Below, one piece after another: positions 23,253 to 31,925 of a DNA stretch of 64,000 nucleotides. Origin of the DNA: Nocardioides palaemonis (lineage in GTDB: Bacteria; Actinomycetota; Actinomycetes; Propionibacteriales; Nocardioidaceae); contig NZ_JAGVQR010000004.1 in the NCBI RefSeq assembly GCF_018275325.1, positions 930,001-994,000 on the forward strand, read 5' to 3'. Below the pieces are notes generated by a model. That model saw only the letters and a program-made list of their open reading frames with translations, was not told the DNA's origin and made no database searches. Every line of letters begins with the position of its first letter. Position 1 is the first letter of the stretch. The position numbers and the translations under genes were made by a program.

Positions 23253-25786
23253 CGGGCCTCGCTCTCGAGGGTCGGGAGGGCGTCTGTCGTGGCGGTCTGC
23301 TGCGGGGAGGGGGTGGGCAGCTCGAGGACGAACGTGAGCCCGCCCCCGGGTGTCTCCTCGGTGGCGATGGTGCCACCCATCGCCTCGGTCAGGCCGTGGG
23401 CCACCGCGAGCCCGAGGCCGACGCCGTCCTGCTGGGGGACGTCGCCGAGACGCTGGAAGGGGGCGAACAGCCGCTCCTGGTCGTGGTCGCGGACGCCCGG
23501 TCCGGTGTCGGCGATGCGCAGCGCGACCCGGTCGCCGACGACGCCGGCGTCGACCCGGACCCGCGCACTGGCGGGGGTGTACTTCAGCGCGTTCTCGCAG
23601 ATGTTGGCCAGCACCCGGTCGAGCAGACCGGCGTCGGCGAGCGCGAGGGTCTCGGGCGCCACGTCGACCTCGATCCGCTCCCCGCCCACGAGCGGCGCGA
23701 TGCTGGCGCGGACCGCCTCGGCGAGGTCGACCTCGGCGAGCGCGACGCTCACCGACCCGGTGCTGATCCGGCTCATGTCGAGGAGGTTGGCCACCAGGGC
23801 GGACAGCCGGTCGGTCGACTCCTCGATGGTCTCGAGCAGCTCGGCCTCGTCCTGCGGCGACCAGGTCACGTCGGTGCTGCGCAGGCTCGCGACGGCCACC
23901 TTCACGGCCGCGAGCGGGTTGCGCAGGTCGTGGGAGACGGCGGCGAGCAGGGCAGTGCGGGTGCGGTCGACCTCGGCGAGACGGAGCCGCTCGACGTCGG
24001 CCAGGGTCGCGAGCCGGCGCTCCTCCATCACCTTGGCGTAGGCGGCGTAGGCGTTGAGCAGCCCGCGCTCGTTGGCCGGCAGGGTCGCCCCGGAGAGGAC
24101 CAGCGTGCTCCGCTCGTCGACGACGGCGGACATGTCGGCCCGCTCGACCGTCGCCGGTGCGTCGCCGCAGCTGGCCACGACCACCTCGGCACCGGACTCC
24201 TCGCGGCGGACCAGCGCCGCACCGTTGGCGCCGAAGAGCCGGCAGGCCGACGACAGCAGACCGGCGGTGTCGTTGCTCGACGTCAGCAGGCTGTGCGCGA
24301 GGACGGTCAGCGCGTCGGCCTCGGACCGCGCGGCGCGCGCCTGCGCCGTACGCCGTGCCGCGGTGTCGACGACGGTCGCCACCGCGATGCCGACCGCGAC
24401 GAAGATCGCGATGGTGACCACGTTCTCCGGCTCGGCGATGGTGAGCGTGTAGAGCGGCGGGGTGAACAGGTAGTTGAGCAGCACCGCGCTGAGCAGGGCC
24501 GAGACGACCGCCGCCGCGAGCCCGCCGATCAGCGCGGTCGCCACGACCACGACCATCAGCGACATCGCCTCGATCGGCAGGCCGTGCAGGTCCTTGGTGA
24601 GGTGGAGCAGCAGGCTCAGCAGGCACGGCACCACGACGCCGAAGACGATCCCCGCGACACGACGCCGGGTCCCGAGGCTGTCGGTGCGCGGCCGGAACGA
24701 GGCGCGCCCGACGTAGTCGTGGCTGACGATGTGGACGTCCATGTCGCCCGAGCCGATGACCACCCGCTCGCCGACGCCGGGGCGCAGCAGGGTCGAGACC
24801 CGTCCGCGCCGGCTGGCGCCGATGACGACCTGGGTGGCGTTCTCGGCGCGCGCGAAGGCGAGGATCGCCTCGGCGGCGTCGTCGCCGACGACGGTGTGGA
24901 AGCTGCCGCCGAGCTCCTCGGCCTTGGCGGCGAGGCGGGTGAGCTGGTCGGGGGCGATGCCGGTGAGGCCGTCCTGGCGGGTGACGTAGAGCGCCTGCCA
25001 CTCCCCGCCCGAGCGGCGGGTCGCGATCCGGGCCGCGCGGCGCATCAGGGTGGATGACTCGGGTCCGCCGCTCACCGGCACGACGATCCGCTCGCGGGTC
25101 GCCCAGGTCGAGTCGATCTCGTGCTGGTCGCGGTAGCGCTCGAGGCCCTCGTCGACCCGGTCGGCGAGCCACAGCAGCGCCAGCTCGCGCAGCGCGGTGA
25201 GGTTGCCCTCGCGGAAGTAGCGGGAGAGGGCGGCGTCGATCTTCTCGGCCGTGTAGATGTTGCCGTGGGCCATCCGGCGCCGCAGCGCCTGCGGGCTCAT
25301 GTCGACCAGCTCGATCTGGTCGGCCGAGCGGACCACGTGGTCCGGCACCGTCTCGCGCTGCCGGACCCCCGTGATCTGCTCGGTCACGTCGTTGAGCGAC
25401 TCGAGGTGCTGGACGTTGACGGTCGTGATGACCTCGATGCCCGCGTCGAGCAGCGCCTCCACGTCCTGCCAGCGCTTCTCGTGGGTGCCGCCCGGGACGT
25501 TGGTGTGGGCGAGCTCGTCGACGAGCACCACGTCGGGGCGCCGGGCCAGCACCGCCTCGAGGTCCATCTCCTCCTGGACGGTGTCGCGGTAGGTCACCTG
25601 CTTGCGGGGGACGACCTCGAGGCCCGCGAGCTCGCGCTCGGTCTTCGGCCGGCCGTGCGTCTCGACGTAGCCGACGACCAGGTCGGTGCCGCGCTCGACG
25701 CGGCGGTGGCCCTCGTCGAGCATGGCGTACGTCTTGCCGACGCCGGGCGCGGCGCCGAGGTAGACGCGCAGCCGTCCACGATCCAT
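23249..25786 (-). CDS. kdpD: Sensor histidine kinase KdpD
   Basis: This 845-residue sensor has the full KdpD order. The KdpD N-terminal domain has a Walker-type loop (LGAAPGVGKTYAMLDEGHRR). A universal-stress-protein-like domain follows (about 215-350; VPVSGGPESSTLMRRAARIA, later QVVIGASRRGR). Four short transmembrane helices (DUF4118, about 385-480, including NYLFTPPLYTLTIAEPENV) lead to a GAF-like region. The kinase has the H box AVSHDLRNPLAAVKV, the N box ICENALKYTP and the G boxes IADTGPGVRD and GLGLAVAHGLTEAMGG. It senses potassium limitation or turgor. Fifth gene of kdpFABCDE. Confidence 0.96.
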   Translation of the reverse strand: MDRGRLRVYLGAAPGVGKTYAMLDEGHRRVERGTDLVVGYVETHGRPKTERELAGLEVVPRKQVTYRDTVQEEMDLEAVLARRPDVVLVDELAHTNVPGGTHEKRWQDVEALLDAGIEVITTVNVQHLESLNDVTEQITGVRQRETVPDHVVRSADQIELVDMSPQALRRRMAHGNIYTAEKIDAALSRYFREGNLTALRELALLWLADRVDEGLERYRDQHEIDSTWATRERIVVPVSGGPESSTLMRRAARIATRRSGGEWQALYVTRQDGLTGIAPDQLTRLAAKAEELGGSFHTVVGDDAAEAILAFARAENATQVVIGASRRGRVSTLLRPGVGERVVIGSGDMDVHIVSHDYVGRASFRPRTDSLGTRRRVAGIVFGVVVPCLLSLLLHLTKDLHGLPIEAMSLMVVVVATALIGGLAAAVVSALLSAVLLNYLFTPPLYTLTIAEPENVVTIAIFVAVGIAVATVVDTAARRTAQARAARSEADALTVLAHSLLTSSNDTAGLLSSACRLFGANGAALVRREESGAEVVVASCGDAPATVERADMSAVVDERSTLVLSGATLPANERGLLNAYAAYAKVMEERRLATLADVERLRLAEVDRTRTALLAAVSHDLRNPLAAVKVAVASLRSTDVTWSPQDEAELLETIEESTDRLSALVANLLDMSRISTGSVSVALAEVDLAEAVRASIAPLVGGERIEVDVAPETLALADAGLLDRVLANICENALKYTPASARVRVDAGVVGDRVALRIADTGPGVRDHDQERLFAPFQRLGDVPQQDGVGLGLAVAHGLTEAMGGTIATEETPGGGLTFVLELPTPSPQQTATTDALPTLESEAR

Positions 25787-25810
25787 GGGCCCAGTCTCCC
25801 CTGCCGGGCC

Positions 25811-26389
25811 TCAGCCCGCGGCCGCCGCCTGCACGGCGACGTTGAGCTCGAGCACGTTGACGCCCGGCTCGCCGAGGAAGCCGAGGCTGCGGCCGTCGGT
25901 GTGCTCGGCGACCAGCCGCTCGACCTCCTCCAGCGTCAGCCCGTTGGCCTCGGCCACCCGCGGCGCCTGCAGCGCGGCGTACGCCGAGGAGATGTGCGGG
26001 TCGAGGCCGGAGGCGGAGGCGGTGACCGCGTCCGCCGGGACCTCCGAGGTGTCGACCCCCTCGCGGGCGGCCACCTCGGCCTTGCGGTCCTCGATCGAGG
26101 CCATCAGGTCCGGGCTGAGCGGGCCGAGGTTGCTCGGCGCGCTGGCCAGGGTGTCGTAGTCGTTGGCGGACGGCCGGGAGAGGAACCACTGGTCGCCCTC
26201 GAACTGCTGGCCGATCAGCCGGGAGCCGACCACCTGGCCGTCGACGCGGACCGGCGAGCCGTCGGCGCGGTCGCCGAAGGCCTGGCCGGCCGCCCACACG
26301 GCGGTCGGGTAGCCGACGCCGAGCAGGACGGTCATCACGAGCAGGAGTCGCAGCCCGGCGAGGGACTGGCGGGCGAGGTCGGTGAACAT
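25811..26389 (-). CDS. kdpC: Potassium-transporting ATPase subunit KdpC
   Basis: The product is 192 residues with one N-terminal helix (LAGLRLLLVMTVLLGVGYP) and a periplasmic domain, the normal KdpC plan. GSRLIGQQFEGDQWFLSRPSA and the C-terminal NVLELNVAVQAA are family-typical, as is DPHISSAYAALQAPRVAEANGL. KdpC stabilises the KdpA-KdpB complex. I placed the start at the ATG at 26389 because the purine-rich AAGAAAG is correctly spaced for it; a GTG at 26398 would add three residues. It lies between kdpB and kdpD with short gaps of 34 and 24 bp. Confidence 0.94.
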   Translation of the reverse strand: MFTDLARQSLAGLRLLLVMTVLLGVGYPTAVWAAGQAFGDRADGSPVRVDGQVVGSRLIGQQFEGDQWFLSRPSANDYDTLASAPSNLGPLSPDLMASIEDRKAEVAAREGVDTSEVPADAVTASASGLDPHISSAYAALQAPRVAEANGLTLEEVERLVAEHTDGRSLGFLGEPGVNVLELNVAVQAAAAG

Positions 26390-26423
26390 GGTCAGCACGC
26401 TTTCTTGGTCCGGCTGGGCCCGG

Positions 26424-28517
26424 TCAGGAGCCGAGGCCGGGGATGGTCGAGACGATCAGGTCGATGAGCTTGATGCCGACGAAGGGCACCACGATGCCGC
26501 CGAGCCCGAAGACGAGGATGTTGCGGCGCAGCACCGCGGACGCCGACGCGGCACGGAAGCGCACGCCCCGCAGGGCCAGCGGGATCAACGCGACGATCAC
26601 CAGGGCGTTGAAGATGACCGCCGAGAGGATCGCCGACTGCGGGGTGGCCAGGCCCATCACGTTGAGCCGGTCGAGCGACGGGTAGGCCGCGACGAACATG
26701 GCCGGGATGATCGCGAAGTACTTCGCGACGTCGTTGGCGATGGAGAACGTCGTCAGCGCACCGCGGGTGATGAGCAGCTGCTTGCCGATCTCGACGATGT
26801 CGATGAGCTTGGTCGGGTCGGAGTCGAGGTCGACCATGTTGCCGGCCTCCTTGGCGGCCGCGGTGCCGCTGTTCATCGCGACGCCGACGTCGGCGGCGGC
26901 GAGGGCGGGGGCGTCGTTGGTGCCGTCGCCGGTCATCGCGACCAGCCGACCGCCCTCCTGCTCGCGGTGGATGTAGGCCATCTTGTCCTCGGGCGTGGCC
27001 TCGGCCAGGAAGTCGTCGACGCCCGCCTCGGCGGCGATCGCCTGCGCGGTGAGGGCGTTGTCGCCGGTGATCATCACCGTGCGGATGCCCATCGCGCGCA
27101 GCTCGGCGAACCGCTCGGCCATGCCCTCCTTGACGACGTCCTTGAGGTGGATCACGCCCAGGACCTGGCCGGCGCCGGACGCGTCCTTGCGGCCGATCAC
27201 CAGCGGGGTGCCGCCGTCGCGCGAGATCGACTCGACGATCTGGTGGACCTCGTCGGGCTGGGCGACACCGAGCCATGCGGCGATGGCGGAGCCGGCGCCC
27301 TTGCGGACCTGGGTGCCGTCGGCGAGGTCGACGCCCGACATGCGGGTCTGCGCGGTGAACTCGACGAACTCCGCACCGGCCGGGAGGTCGGTGTCGTCGG
27401 CGCCCTGGACGAGCGCGAGGTCGACGACCGAGCGGCCCTCGGGCGTCTGGTCGGCCAGCGAGGACAGCCGCGCGGTGTCGCGCAGCTCGCCGCGGTCGAC
27501 GCCCGGGGCGGGCACGAAGCGGCTGGCCTGGCGGTTGCCGTAGGTGATCGTGCCGGTCTTGTCGAGCAGCAGGGTGCTGACGTCGCCGGCCGCCTCGACG
27601 GCACGACCCGACATGGCGAGCACGTTGACCCGGACCAGGCGGTCCATGCCGGCGATGCCGATCGCCGAGAGCAGGGCGCCGATGGTGGTCGGGATCAGGC
27701 AGACCAGGAGCGCGACCAGCACGACGACGTCCTGCGGTGCCCCGGCGTACGTCGCCATCGGAGCGAGCGTCGCCACGGCCGCGAGGAAGACCAGGGTGAG
27801 GCTCGAGAGCAGGATGGACAGGGCGATCTCGTTGGGCGTCTTGCGGCGCGAGGTGCCCTCGACCAGCGCGATCATCTTGTCGAGGAAGGTCTCGCCGGCC
27901 GCGGCGGTGATCCGGACGACGATGCGGTCCGACAGCACGCGGGTGCCGCCGGTGACGGCGCTGCGGTCACCGCCCGCCTCGCGGATCACGGGCGCGGACT
28001 CTCCGGTGATGGCGGACTCGTCGACCGAGGCGATGCCCTCGACGATGTCGCCGTCGCCGGGGACCACGTCGCCGGCCTCGACGACCACCCGGTCGCCGAC
28101 CGCGAGCTGCGTGGCCGGGACCTCGCGCTCGGAGCCGTCGTCGGCGAGCAGCCGGGCGACGGTGTCGGTGCGGGTGGCGCGCAGCGACGCCGCCTGGGCC
28201 TTGCCGCGGCCCTCGGCCACGGCCTCGGCGAGGTTGCCGAAGACGACCGTCAGCCACAGCCAGACGGCGATCGAGACGGTGAAGAACCCGGGGTCACGGA
28301 CGGCCGCGACGGTGGTCACGACCGAGCCGACCAGGACCAGGAACATCACCGGCGAGCGCCACATGTGTCGCGGGTCGAGCTTGCGGATCGCCTCGGGCAG
28401 CTGCCGGGCGCCCTGCGCGAGCAGCACGCCGAGGGTCATGCCGGCGGCCGGGCGGGCCGGGCGCGGGGCCTCGGGCTCGTGCCCGGTGCCGGTGGGTGGG
28501 GTCAGCGTGGTCGTCAT
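26424..28517 (-). CDS. kdpB: Potassium-transporting P-type ATPase KdpB
   Basis: This 697-residue P-type ATPase energises potassium uptake through KdpA. Motifs are SAITGESAPVIREAGGD (actuator domain), STLLLDKTGTITYGN (phosphorylated aspartate), MITGDNALTAQAIA and AMTGDGTNDAPALAAADVG (hinge). The KdpB-specific CLIPTTIGALLSAIGIAGMDRL and NDVAKYFAIIPAMF are present. The ATG at 28517 overlaps the kdpA stop by ATGA. A Pro/Ala-rich N-terminal extension of about 25 residues precedes the usual start of homology. Confidence 0.97.
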   Translation of the reverse strand: MTTTLTPPTGTGHEPEAPRPARPAAGMTLGVLLAQGARQLPEAIRKLDPRHMWRSPVMFLVLVGSVVTTVAAVRDPGFFTVSIAVWLWLTVVFGNLAEAVAEGRGKAQAASLRATRTDTVARLLADDGSEREVPATQLAVGDRVVVEAGDVVPGDGDIVEGIASVDESAITGESAPVIREAGGDRSAVTGGTRVLSDRIVVRITAAAGETFLDKMIALVEGTSRRKTPNEIALSILLSSLTLVFLAAVATLAPMATYAGAPQDVVVLVALLVCLIPTTIGALLSAIGIAGMDRLVRVNVLAMSGRAVEAAGDVSTLLLDKTGTITYGNRQASRFVPAPGVDRGELRDTARLSSLADQTPEGRSVVDLALVQGADDTDLPAGAEFVEFTAQTRMSGVDLADGTQVRKGAGSAIAAWLGVAQPDEVHQIVESISRDGGTPLVIGRKDASGAGQVLGVIHLKDVVKEGMAERFAELRAMGIRTVMITGDNALTAQAIAAEAGVDDFLAEATPEDKMAYIHREQEGGRLVAMTGDGTNDAPALAAADVGVAMNSGTAAAKEAGNMVDLDSDPTKLIDIVEIGKQLLITRGALTTFSIANDVAKYFAIIPAMFVAAYPSLDRLNVMGLATPQSAILSAVIFNALVIVALIPLALRGVRFRAASASAVLRRNILVFGLGGIVVPFVGIKLIDLIVSTIPGLGS

Positions 28518-30172
28518 GCGAGGGCCTCTGCGATCGGTCCGAGGGCGAGCGCCGGGAAGTAGGTGAGGCCGGTCATGATGAGGATGACGCCGACCAGCAT
28601 CCCGACGAAGAGCGGAGTGTGGGTGGGGAGCGTGCCGGCGGTCACCGGCACCGTGCCCTGCTGGGCGAGCGAGCCGGCGAGCAGCAGGACCAGGACGATC
28701 GGCAGCAGCCGGCCGAGCAGCATCGCGAGGCCGAGCATGATCTGGAAGAAGTCCGAGGTCACGGTGATGCCGCCGAACGCACTGCCGTTGTTGTTGGCCG
28801 CCGAGGTGAAGGCGTAGAGCACCTCGGAGAAGCCGTGGCCGCCCGGGTTGCCCATCGCGTCGGAGGTCGAGCCGCGCGAGATCGCGATGCCGGTGCCGAC
28901 CAGCACGAGGGCGGGCGTGGTGAGGGTGTAGAGCGCGACGTAGGTCATCTGCTTGGCGCTGATCTTCTTGCCGAGCAGCTCGGGGGTGCGCCCGACCATC
29001 AGGCCGGCGACGAAGACCGCGAGGACGGCCATCACGAGGATGCCGTAGATGCCGGCGCCCACGCCTCCGGGGACGATCTCGCCCAGCATCATGTTGACCA
29101 TGACGGTCCCGCCGCCGGTGGCGGTGAGCGAGTCGTGCGAGGCGTTGACCGCACCGGTCGAGGTGCCGGTGGTGGCGACCGCGAAGAGCGCGGACGCCCA
29201 CTCGCCGAACCGGGTCTCCTTGCCCTCCATCGCGGCGCCGGCGGCCTGGGCGGTCGGCGAGTGCGCGCCGACCTCGGCCCACGTCGTGACGACGAGGGAG
29301 ACCGTCCACAGCACGCCCATCACCCCGAGGACCGCCAGGCCCTGGCGACGGTTGCCGAGCATCGTGCCGAGCGTGCGGGTGAGCGCCACCGGCAGCACGA
29401 GGATCAGGTAGATCTCGAGGAAGTTGGTCCAGCCCGTCGGGTTCTCGAACGGGTGGGCGGAGTTGGCGTTGAAGAAGCCGCCGCCGTTGTTGCCCAGCTC
29501 CTTGATCGCCTCCTGGCTGGCGACGGGGCCACCGGTGAGCACCTGGGAGTGACCGGCGAGCGTCGACATCGTCGAGTCGGCGAAGCTCTGCACCACGCCG
29601 CCCGCGACCAGCAGCACCGCGGCGACGAACGCCATCGGCAGCAGGATGCGTACGGTGCCGCGGGTCAGGTCGACCCAGAAGTTGCCGAGCGAGCCGCTGC
29701 GGGAGCGGGCGAACCCGCGGACCAGCGCGACCGCGACCGCGATGCCGACGGCGGCGGACAGGAAGTTCTGCACCGCGAGCCCGGCCATCTGGGCGGTGAA
29801 GCCGAGCGTGGACTCGCCCGCGTAGGACTGCCAGTTGGTGTTGGTGACGAAGGAGATCGCGGTGTTGAACGACATCCAGAACGGCACGCCCGGCAGGTCG
29901 CGGTCCATCGGCAGCGCCGCCTGGCCGAGCTGGATCGCCATCAGCACCACGATGCTGACCAGGCTGAAGCCGACCACGCCGGTCGCGTAGGACCGCGCGC
30001 CCTGCTCGGCGTCGGGGTTCACGCCGCTGAGGCGGTAGACCGCACGCTCGACGCGCAGGTGGCGCGAGCTGGTGAAGACCCGCGCCATGTAGTCGCCGAG
30101 CGGGACGTAGGCCGCCGCCAGCAGGGCGACGAGGAGGGCGATCGTCAGCAGACCGCCGAGGGTGTCAGACAC
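28514..30172 (-). CDS. kdpA: Potassium-transporting ATPase subunit KdpA
   Basis: This 552-residue channel-like subunit binds and conducts potassium. It contains about ten helices with repeated pore-loop segments. The well conserved NNGGGFFNANSAHPFENPTG is one of the selectivity regions, and GNPGGHGFSEVLYAFTSAANNNGSAF another. The start is a GTG at 30172 that shares one base with the kdpF stop (TAGTG). The gene is the second of the kdp operon. Confidence 0.97.
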   Translation of the reverse strand: MSDTLGGLLTIALLVALLAAAYVPLGDYMARVFTSSRHLRVERAVYRLSGVNPDAEQGARSYATGVVGFSLVSIVVLMAIQLGQAALPMDRDLPGVPFWMSFNTAISFVTNTNWQSYAGESTLGFTAQMAGLAVQNFLSAAVGIAVAVALVRGFARSRSGSLGNFWVDLTRGTVRILLPMAFVAAVLLVAGGVVQSFADSTMSTLAGHSQVLTGGPVASQEAIKELGNNGGGFFNANSAHPFENPTGWTNFLEIYLILVLPVALTRTLGTMLGNRRQGLAVLGVMGVLWTVSLVVTTWAEVGAHSPTAQAAGAAMEGKETRFGEWASALFAVATTGTSTGAVNASHDSLTATGGGTVMVNMMLGEIVPGGVGAGIYGILVMAVLAVFVAGLMVGRTPELLGKKISAKQMTYVALYTLTTPALVLVGTGIAISRGSTSDAMGNPGGHGFSEVLYAFTSAANNNGSAFGGITVTSDFFQIMLGLAMLLGRLLPIVLVLLLAGSLAQQGTVPVTAGTLPTHTPLFVGMLVGVILIMTGLTYFPALALGPIAEALA

Positions 30173-30261
30173 TAGAAACGCTCCGGGAAGATCAGGGCTG
30201 CCAGGACGTAGAGCGCGGCGAGCACCACCGCGACCACGAGCAGACTGGATTCGATGCTCAT
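30172..30261 (-). CDS. kdpF: Small potassium-transporter subunit KdpF
   Basis: The product is a 29-residue single-helix peptide (SIESSLLVVAVVLAALYVLAALIFPERF), with the KdpF hallmark ending PERF. It stabilises the KdpABC complex in the membrane and is the first gene of the operon. It is easily missed by gene finders because of its size. The ATG at 30261 is fixed by the family pattern. The regulatory heptamer array also begins exactly 41 bp from it, the same distance as at two other genes nearby. Confidence 0.92.
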   Translation of the reverse strand: MSIESSLLVVAVVLAALYVLAALIFPERF

Positions 30262-30301
30262 GGCCCCAGCGTCATCCCGTCGCCGGCCCCCACCGGGCGT
30301 C

Positions 30302-30340
30302 TTGACGCGATCTTGGCGCCCGTTGACGGGCACTTGTCGC
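30302..30340 (+). promoter_or_regulatory. Candidate KdpE array before kdpF
   Basis: Four heptamers are spaced 11, 10 and 11 bp: TTGACGC (30302), TTGGCGC (30313), TTGACGG (30323) and TTGTCGC (30334). The first base is 41 bp from the kdpF start. Direct repeats at one helical turn are the usual target of OmpR-class regulators, to which KdpE belongs. The bases between array and gene also resemble those before the DUF4118-GAF gene. Confidence 0.7.
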
Positions 30341-30376
30341 CGGTGTGGCGCGCGCCGCACTCCGGGTGCCAAGGAC

Positions 30377-30405
30377 GCGACAATCCGCTGTCAGGACGCC
30401 GTCAG
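30377..30405 (-). promoter_or_regulatory. Candidate KdpE array before PhoU-like gene
   Basis: On the minus strand the heptamers are CTGACGG (from 30405), CTGACAG (from 30394) and TTGTCGC (from 30383), at 11-bp spacing. The first base is 41 bp from the ATG at 30446. The outermost heptamer is identical to the outermost one before kdpF. The two arrays face outward from the shared divergent region. Confidence 0.65.
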
Positions 30406-30445
30406 GCGGCCCCACGACGGGCCCGTCCGTGGTGACGATCAGGGC

Positions 30446-31054
30446 ATGACGACCCTTGATCCCGACCCGCTGCCCGCCGACTCCCGCACCGACGCCACCA
30501 CCGAGCTCGCCTGCCTCCTCGAGCTCACCTCCAGCGCCTGGCGCGACGCCCTGGACGCCGTGGTGTTCCACGACTGCGAGGTGGCCCGCCGGGTGCTGGC
30601 CGGCGCCCGCGAGCGGCGGGTGGCCGCGGTGCGCGCCCGCGCCTGCGCCCAGGCCCAGCTGTCCGAGGCCCGCATCGTGCTGACCGCGCGCCGGCTGGTC
30701 CGCTCGGTCAACACCGTCCAGCTGATCGGCGACGTGGAGCGGCTCGAGCAGCTGATCGTCGCCACCGCCCGGCGGGTCCTCTCGGGTCGTGCCCACCTCG
30801 ACCAGGACCTGCGCCCGGAGGTGGCGGTCCTCGGCCGGGCCGGCGCCCAGCGGCTGCACGACCTCGCCCTCGGCCGCCGACCCGGGCTCCGGGACGCCGA
30901 CTACCTCGCCTGCGGGCGCGAGCTCGACGAGGTCTCCCAGTGCCTGGCCCGTCACGCACGGGCCCTCCGACGTCCGGACGGTGCGGTCGGCCTCTGCGCC
31001 GCCCTCACCTCTGGCGTCCTCGAGGCCTCACGCCACGCCTCGCGCGCGGCGTGA
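30446..31054 (+). CDS. PhoU-like helical protein, probable Kdp-regulon member
   Basis: This 202-residue protein is all alpha-helical. Residues of about 17-125 resemble one PhoU repeat: LELTSSAWRDALDAVVFHDCEVARRVLAGARER, then ARIVLTARRLVRSVNTVQLI and GDVERLEQLIVATARRVL. That last segment corresponds to the PhoU phrase in which a conserved Arg and the pair Glu-Arg precede a Gly or Ile-Ala. The match is by eye and metal-binding residues are not clear. The gene is divergent from kdpF, and a heptamer array stands 41 bp before its ATG, so co-regulation with potassium uptake is likely. PhoU-type domains regulate several ion transporters. Confidence 0.6.
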   Translation: MTTLDPDPLPADSRTDATTELACLLELTSSAWRDALDAVVFHDCEVARRVLAGARERRVAAVRARACAQAQLSEARIVLTARRLVRSVNTVQLIGDVERLEQLIVATARRVLSGRAHLDQDLRPEVAVLGRAGAQRLHDLALGRRPGLRDADYLACGRELDEVSQCLARHARALRRPDGAVGLCAALTSGVLEASRHASRAA

Positions 31055-31082
31055 GGCCTCGCCCCGGATCCGGGTGGCCGCC

Positions 31083-31841
31083 TCACGCGTCGACGAGGGC
31101 GGCCACCTGGTCGGCGAGGAGGACCGCGACCCGGCACTGCTCGCGGGTCGGGCGGGCGACACGGGTCGCGCAGACGACCTCGAAGTGCCCGACCACGCGC
31201 GCCGCGCGGCGTACGTCCACCGCGACGAGCTCGTCGACGGGCAGGCCGGTCCGGTCGACGTCGCGCTGGTGGCCGTTCTGCGTCAGCACGCCGTCGTGGT
31301 CGAGCACCGCGACCCGGCGGTCGTGCACGGGCCCGGCGACGTAGCGGCACCGATCGGCGCCGAGCACGTCGGCGATCGCTGCGGCCACCACGTCGACCAC
31401 CTCCTCGGGGCCGGTCTCGCCGCGGCTCACGGTCGCGGCGGCGGACAGCACCCCGTCGAGGTAGCCCGAGCGACGCGCGGCGCGGGCCTGCTGGCGCCGG
31501 CCCCAGATCGCGAGCTCGGTGACCGACAGCCCGATCAGCACGAGCAGCACCGCGACCTGGATGTCCCCCGGGTCGTGGATCTCGAGCCGGTTGAAGGGCT
31601 CGGTCAGGAAGAAGTCGAACCACGCGCCGCTCGACAGCGCGGCGACCACGCCGGCGAGCCGGTCGCCGGTCGCGGCGACCGCGACGACGCACAGCACGAG
31701 CACGAGCGCCGCGACGGCGGCCGGGACGCTGCCGCGGAAGCCCGCGAGCACGCCGCACACCGCGAGCGGGGACAGGACGGCGGCGGCCCGGACGAACGAG
31801 GGCGTGCGCCACCACGGGACAGGGGTCTGGACGGTGATCAT
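31083..31841 (-). CDS. DUF4118-GAF protein: KdpD-like sensor without kinase
   Basis: This 252-residue protein has four transmembrane helices (about 16-110) with the DUF4118 phrase AWFDFFLTEPFNRLEIHDPGDI between helices two and four. It then has a GAF-like domain (about 130-245; GYLDGVLSAAATVSRGETGPEEVV, later VLGADRCRYV and REQCRVAVLLADQVAALVDA). This is the central part of KdpD; the N-terminal KdpD/USP domains and the histidine kinase are absent. The ATG at 31841 is chosen because the array of heptamers begins exactly 41 bp upstream, as for kdpF. Role unknown; it could modulate KdpD or sense turgor independently. Confidence 0.8.
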   Translation of the reverse strand: MITVQTPVPWWRTPSFVRAAAVLSPLAVCGVLAGFRGSVPAAVAALVLVLCVVAVAATGDRLAGVVAALSSGAWFDFFLTEPFNRLEIHDPGDIQVAVLLVLIGLSVTELAIWGRRQQARAARRSGYLDGVLSAAATVSRGETGPEEVVDVVAAAIADVLGADRCRYVAGPVHDRRVAVLDHDGVLTQNGHQRDVDRTGLPVDELVAVDVRRAARVVGHFEVVCATRVARPTREQCRVAVLLADQVAALVDA

Positions 31842-31881
31842 CTCGTCAGTGCAGCACCGTCGCACCCCTCCGGGACCGCCC

Positions 31882-31910
31882 TTGACGCGTCGTTGACGCG
31901 GTCCTGTCGC
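31882..31910 (+). promoter_or_regulatory. Candidate KdpE array before DUF4118-GAF gene
   Basis: Heptamers TTGACGC (31882), TTGACGC (31893) and CTGTCGC (31904) stand at exact 11-bp spacing. The first base is 41 bp from the ATG at 31841. Two of the three heptamers are identical to the first heptamer before kdpF and the third differs by one base from its last. Confidence 0.7.
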
Positions 31911-31925
31911 CGACCCGACGCAGGG

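Noticed and set aside
22578..26297. Very long open frame of more than 1,200 codons running through kdpE and kdpD
   Set aside because: It is the kdpE frame extended upstream through kdpD in the wrong frame. It is Arg/Pro/Gly-rich there and all KdpD motifs lie in another frame.
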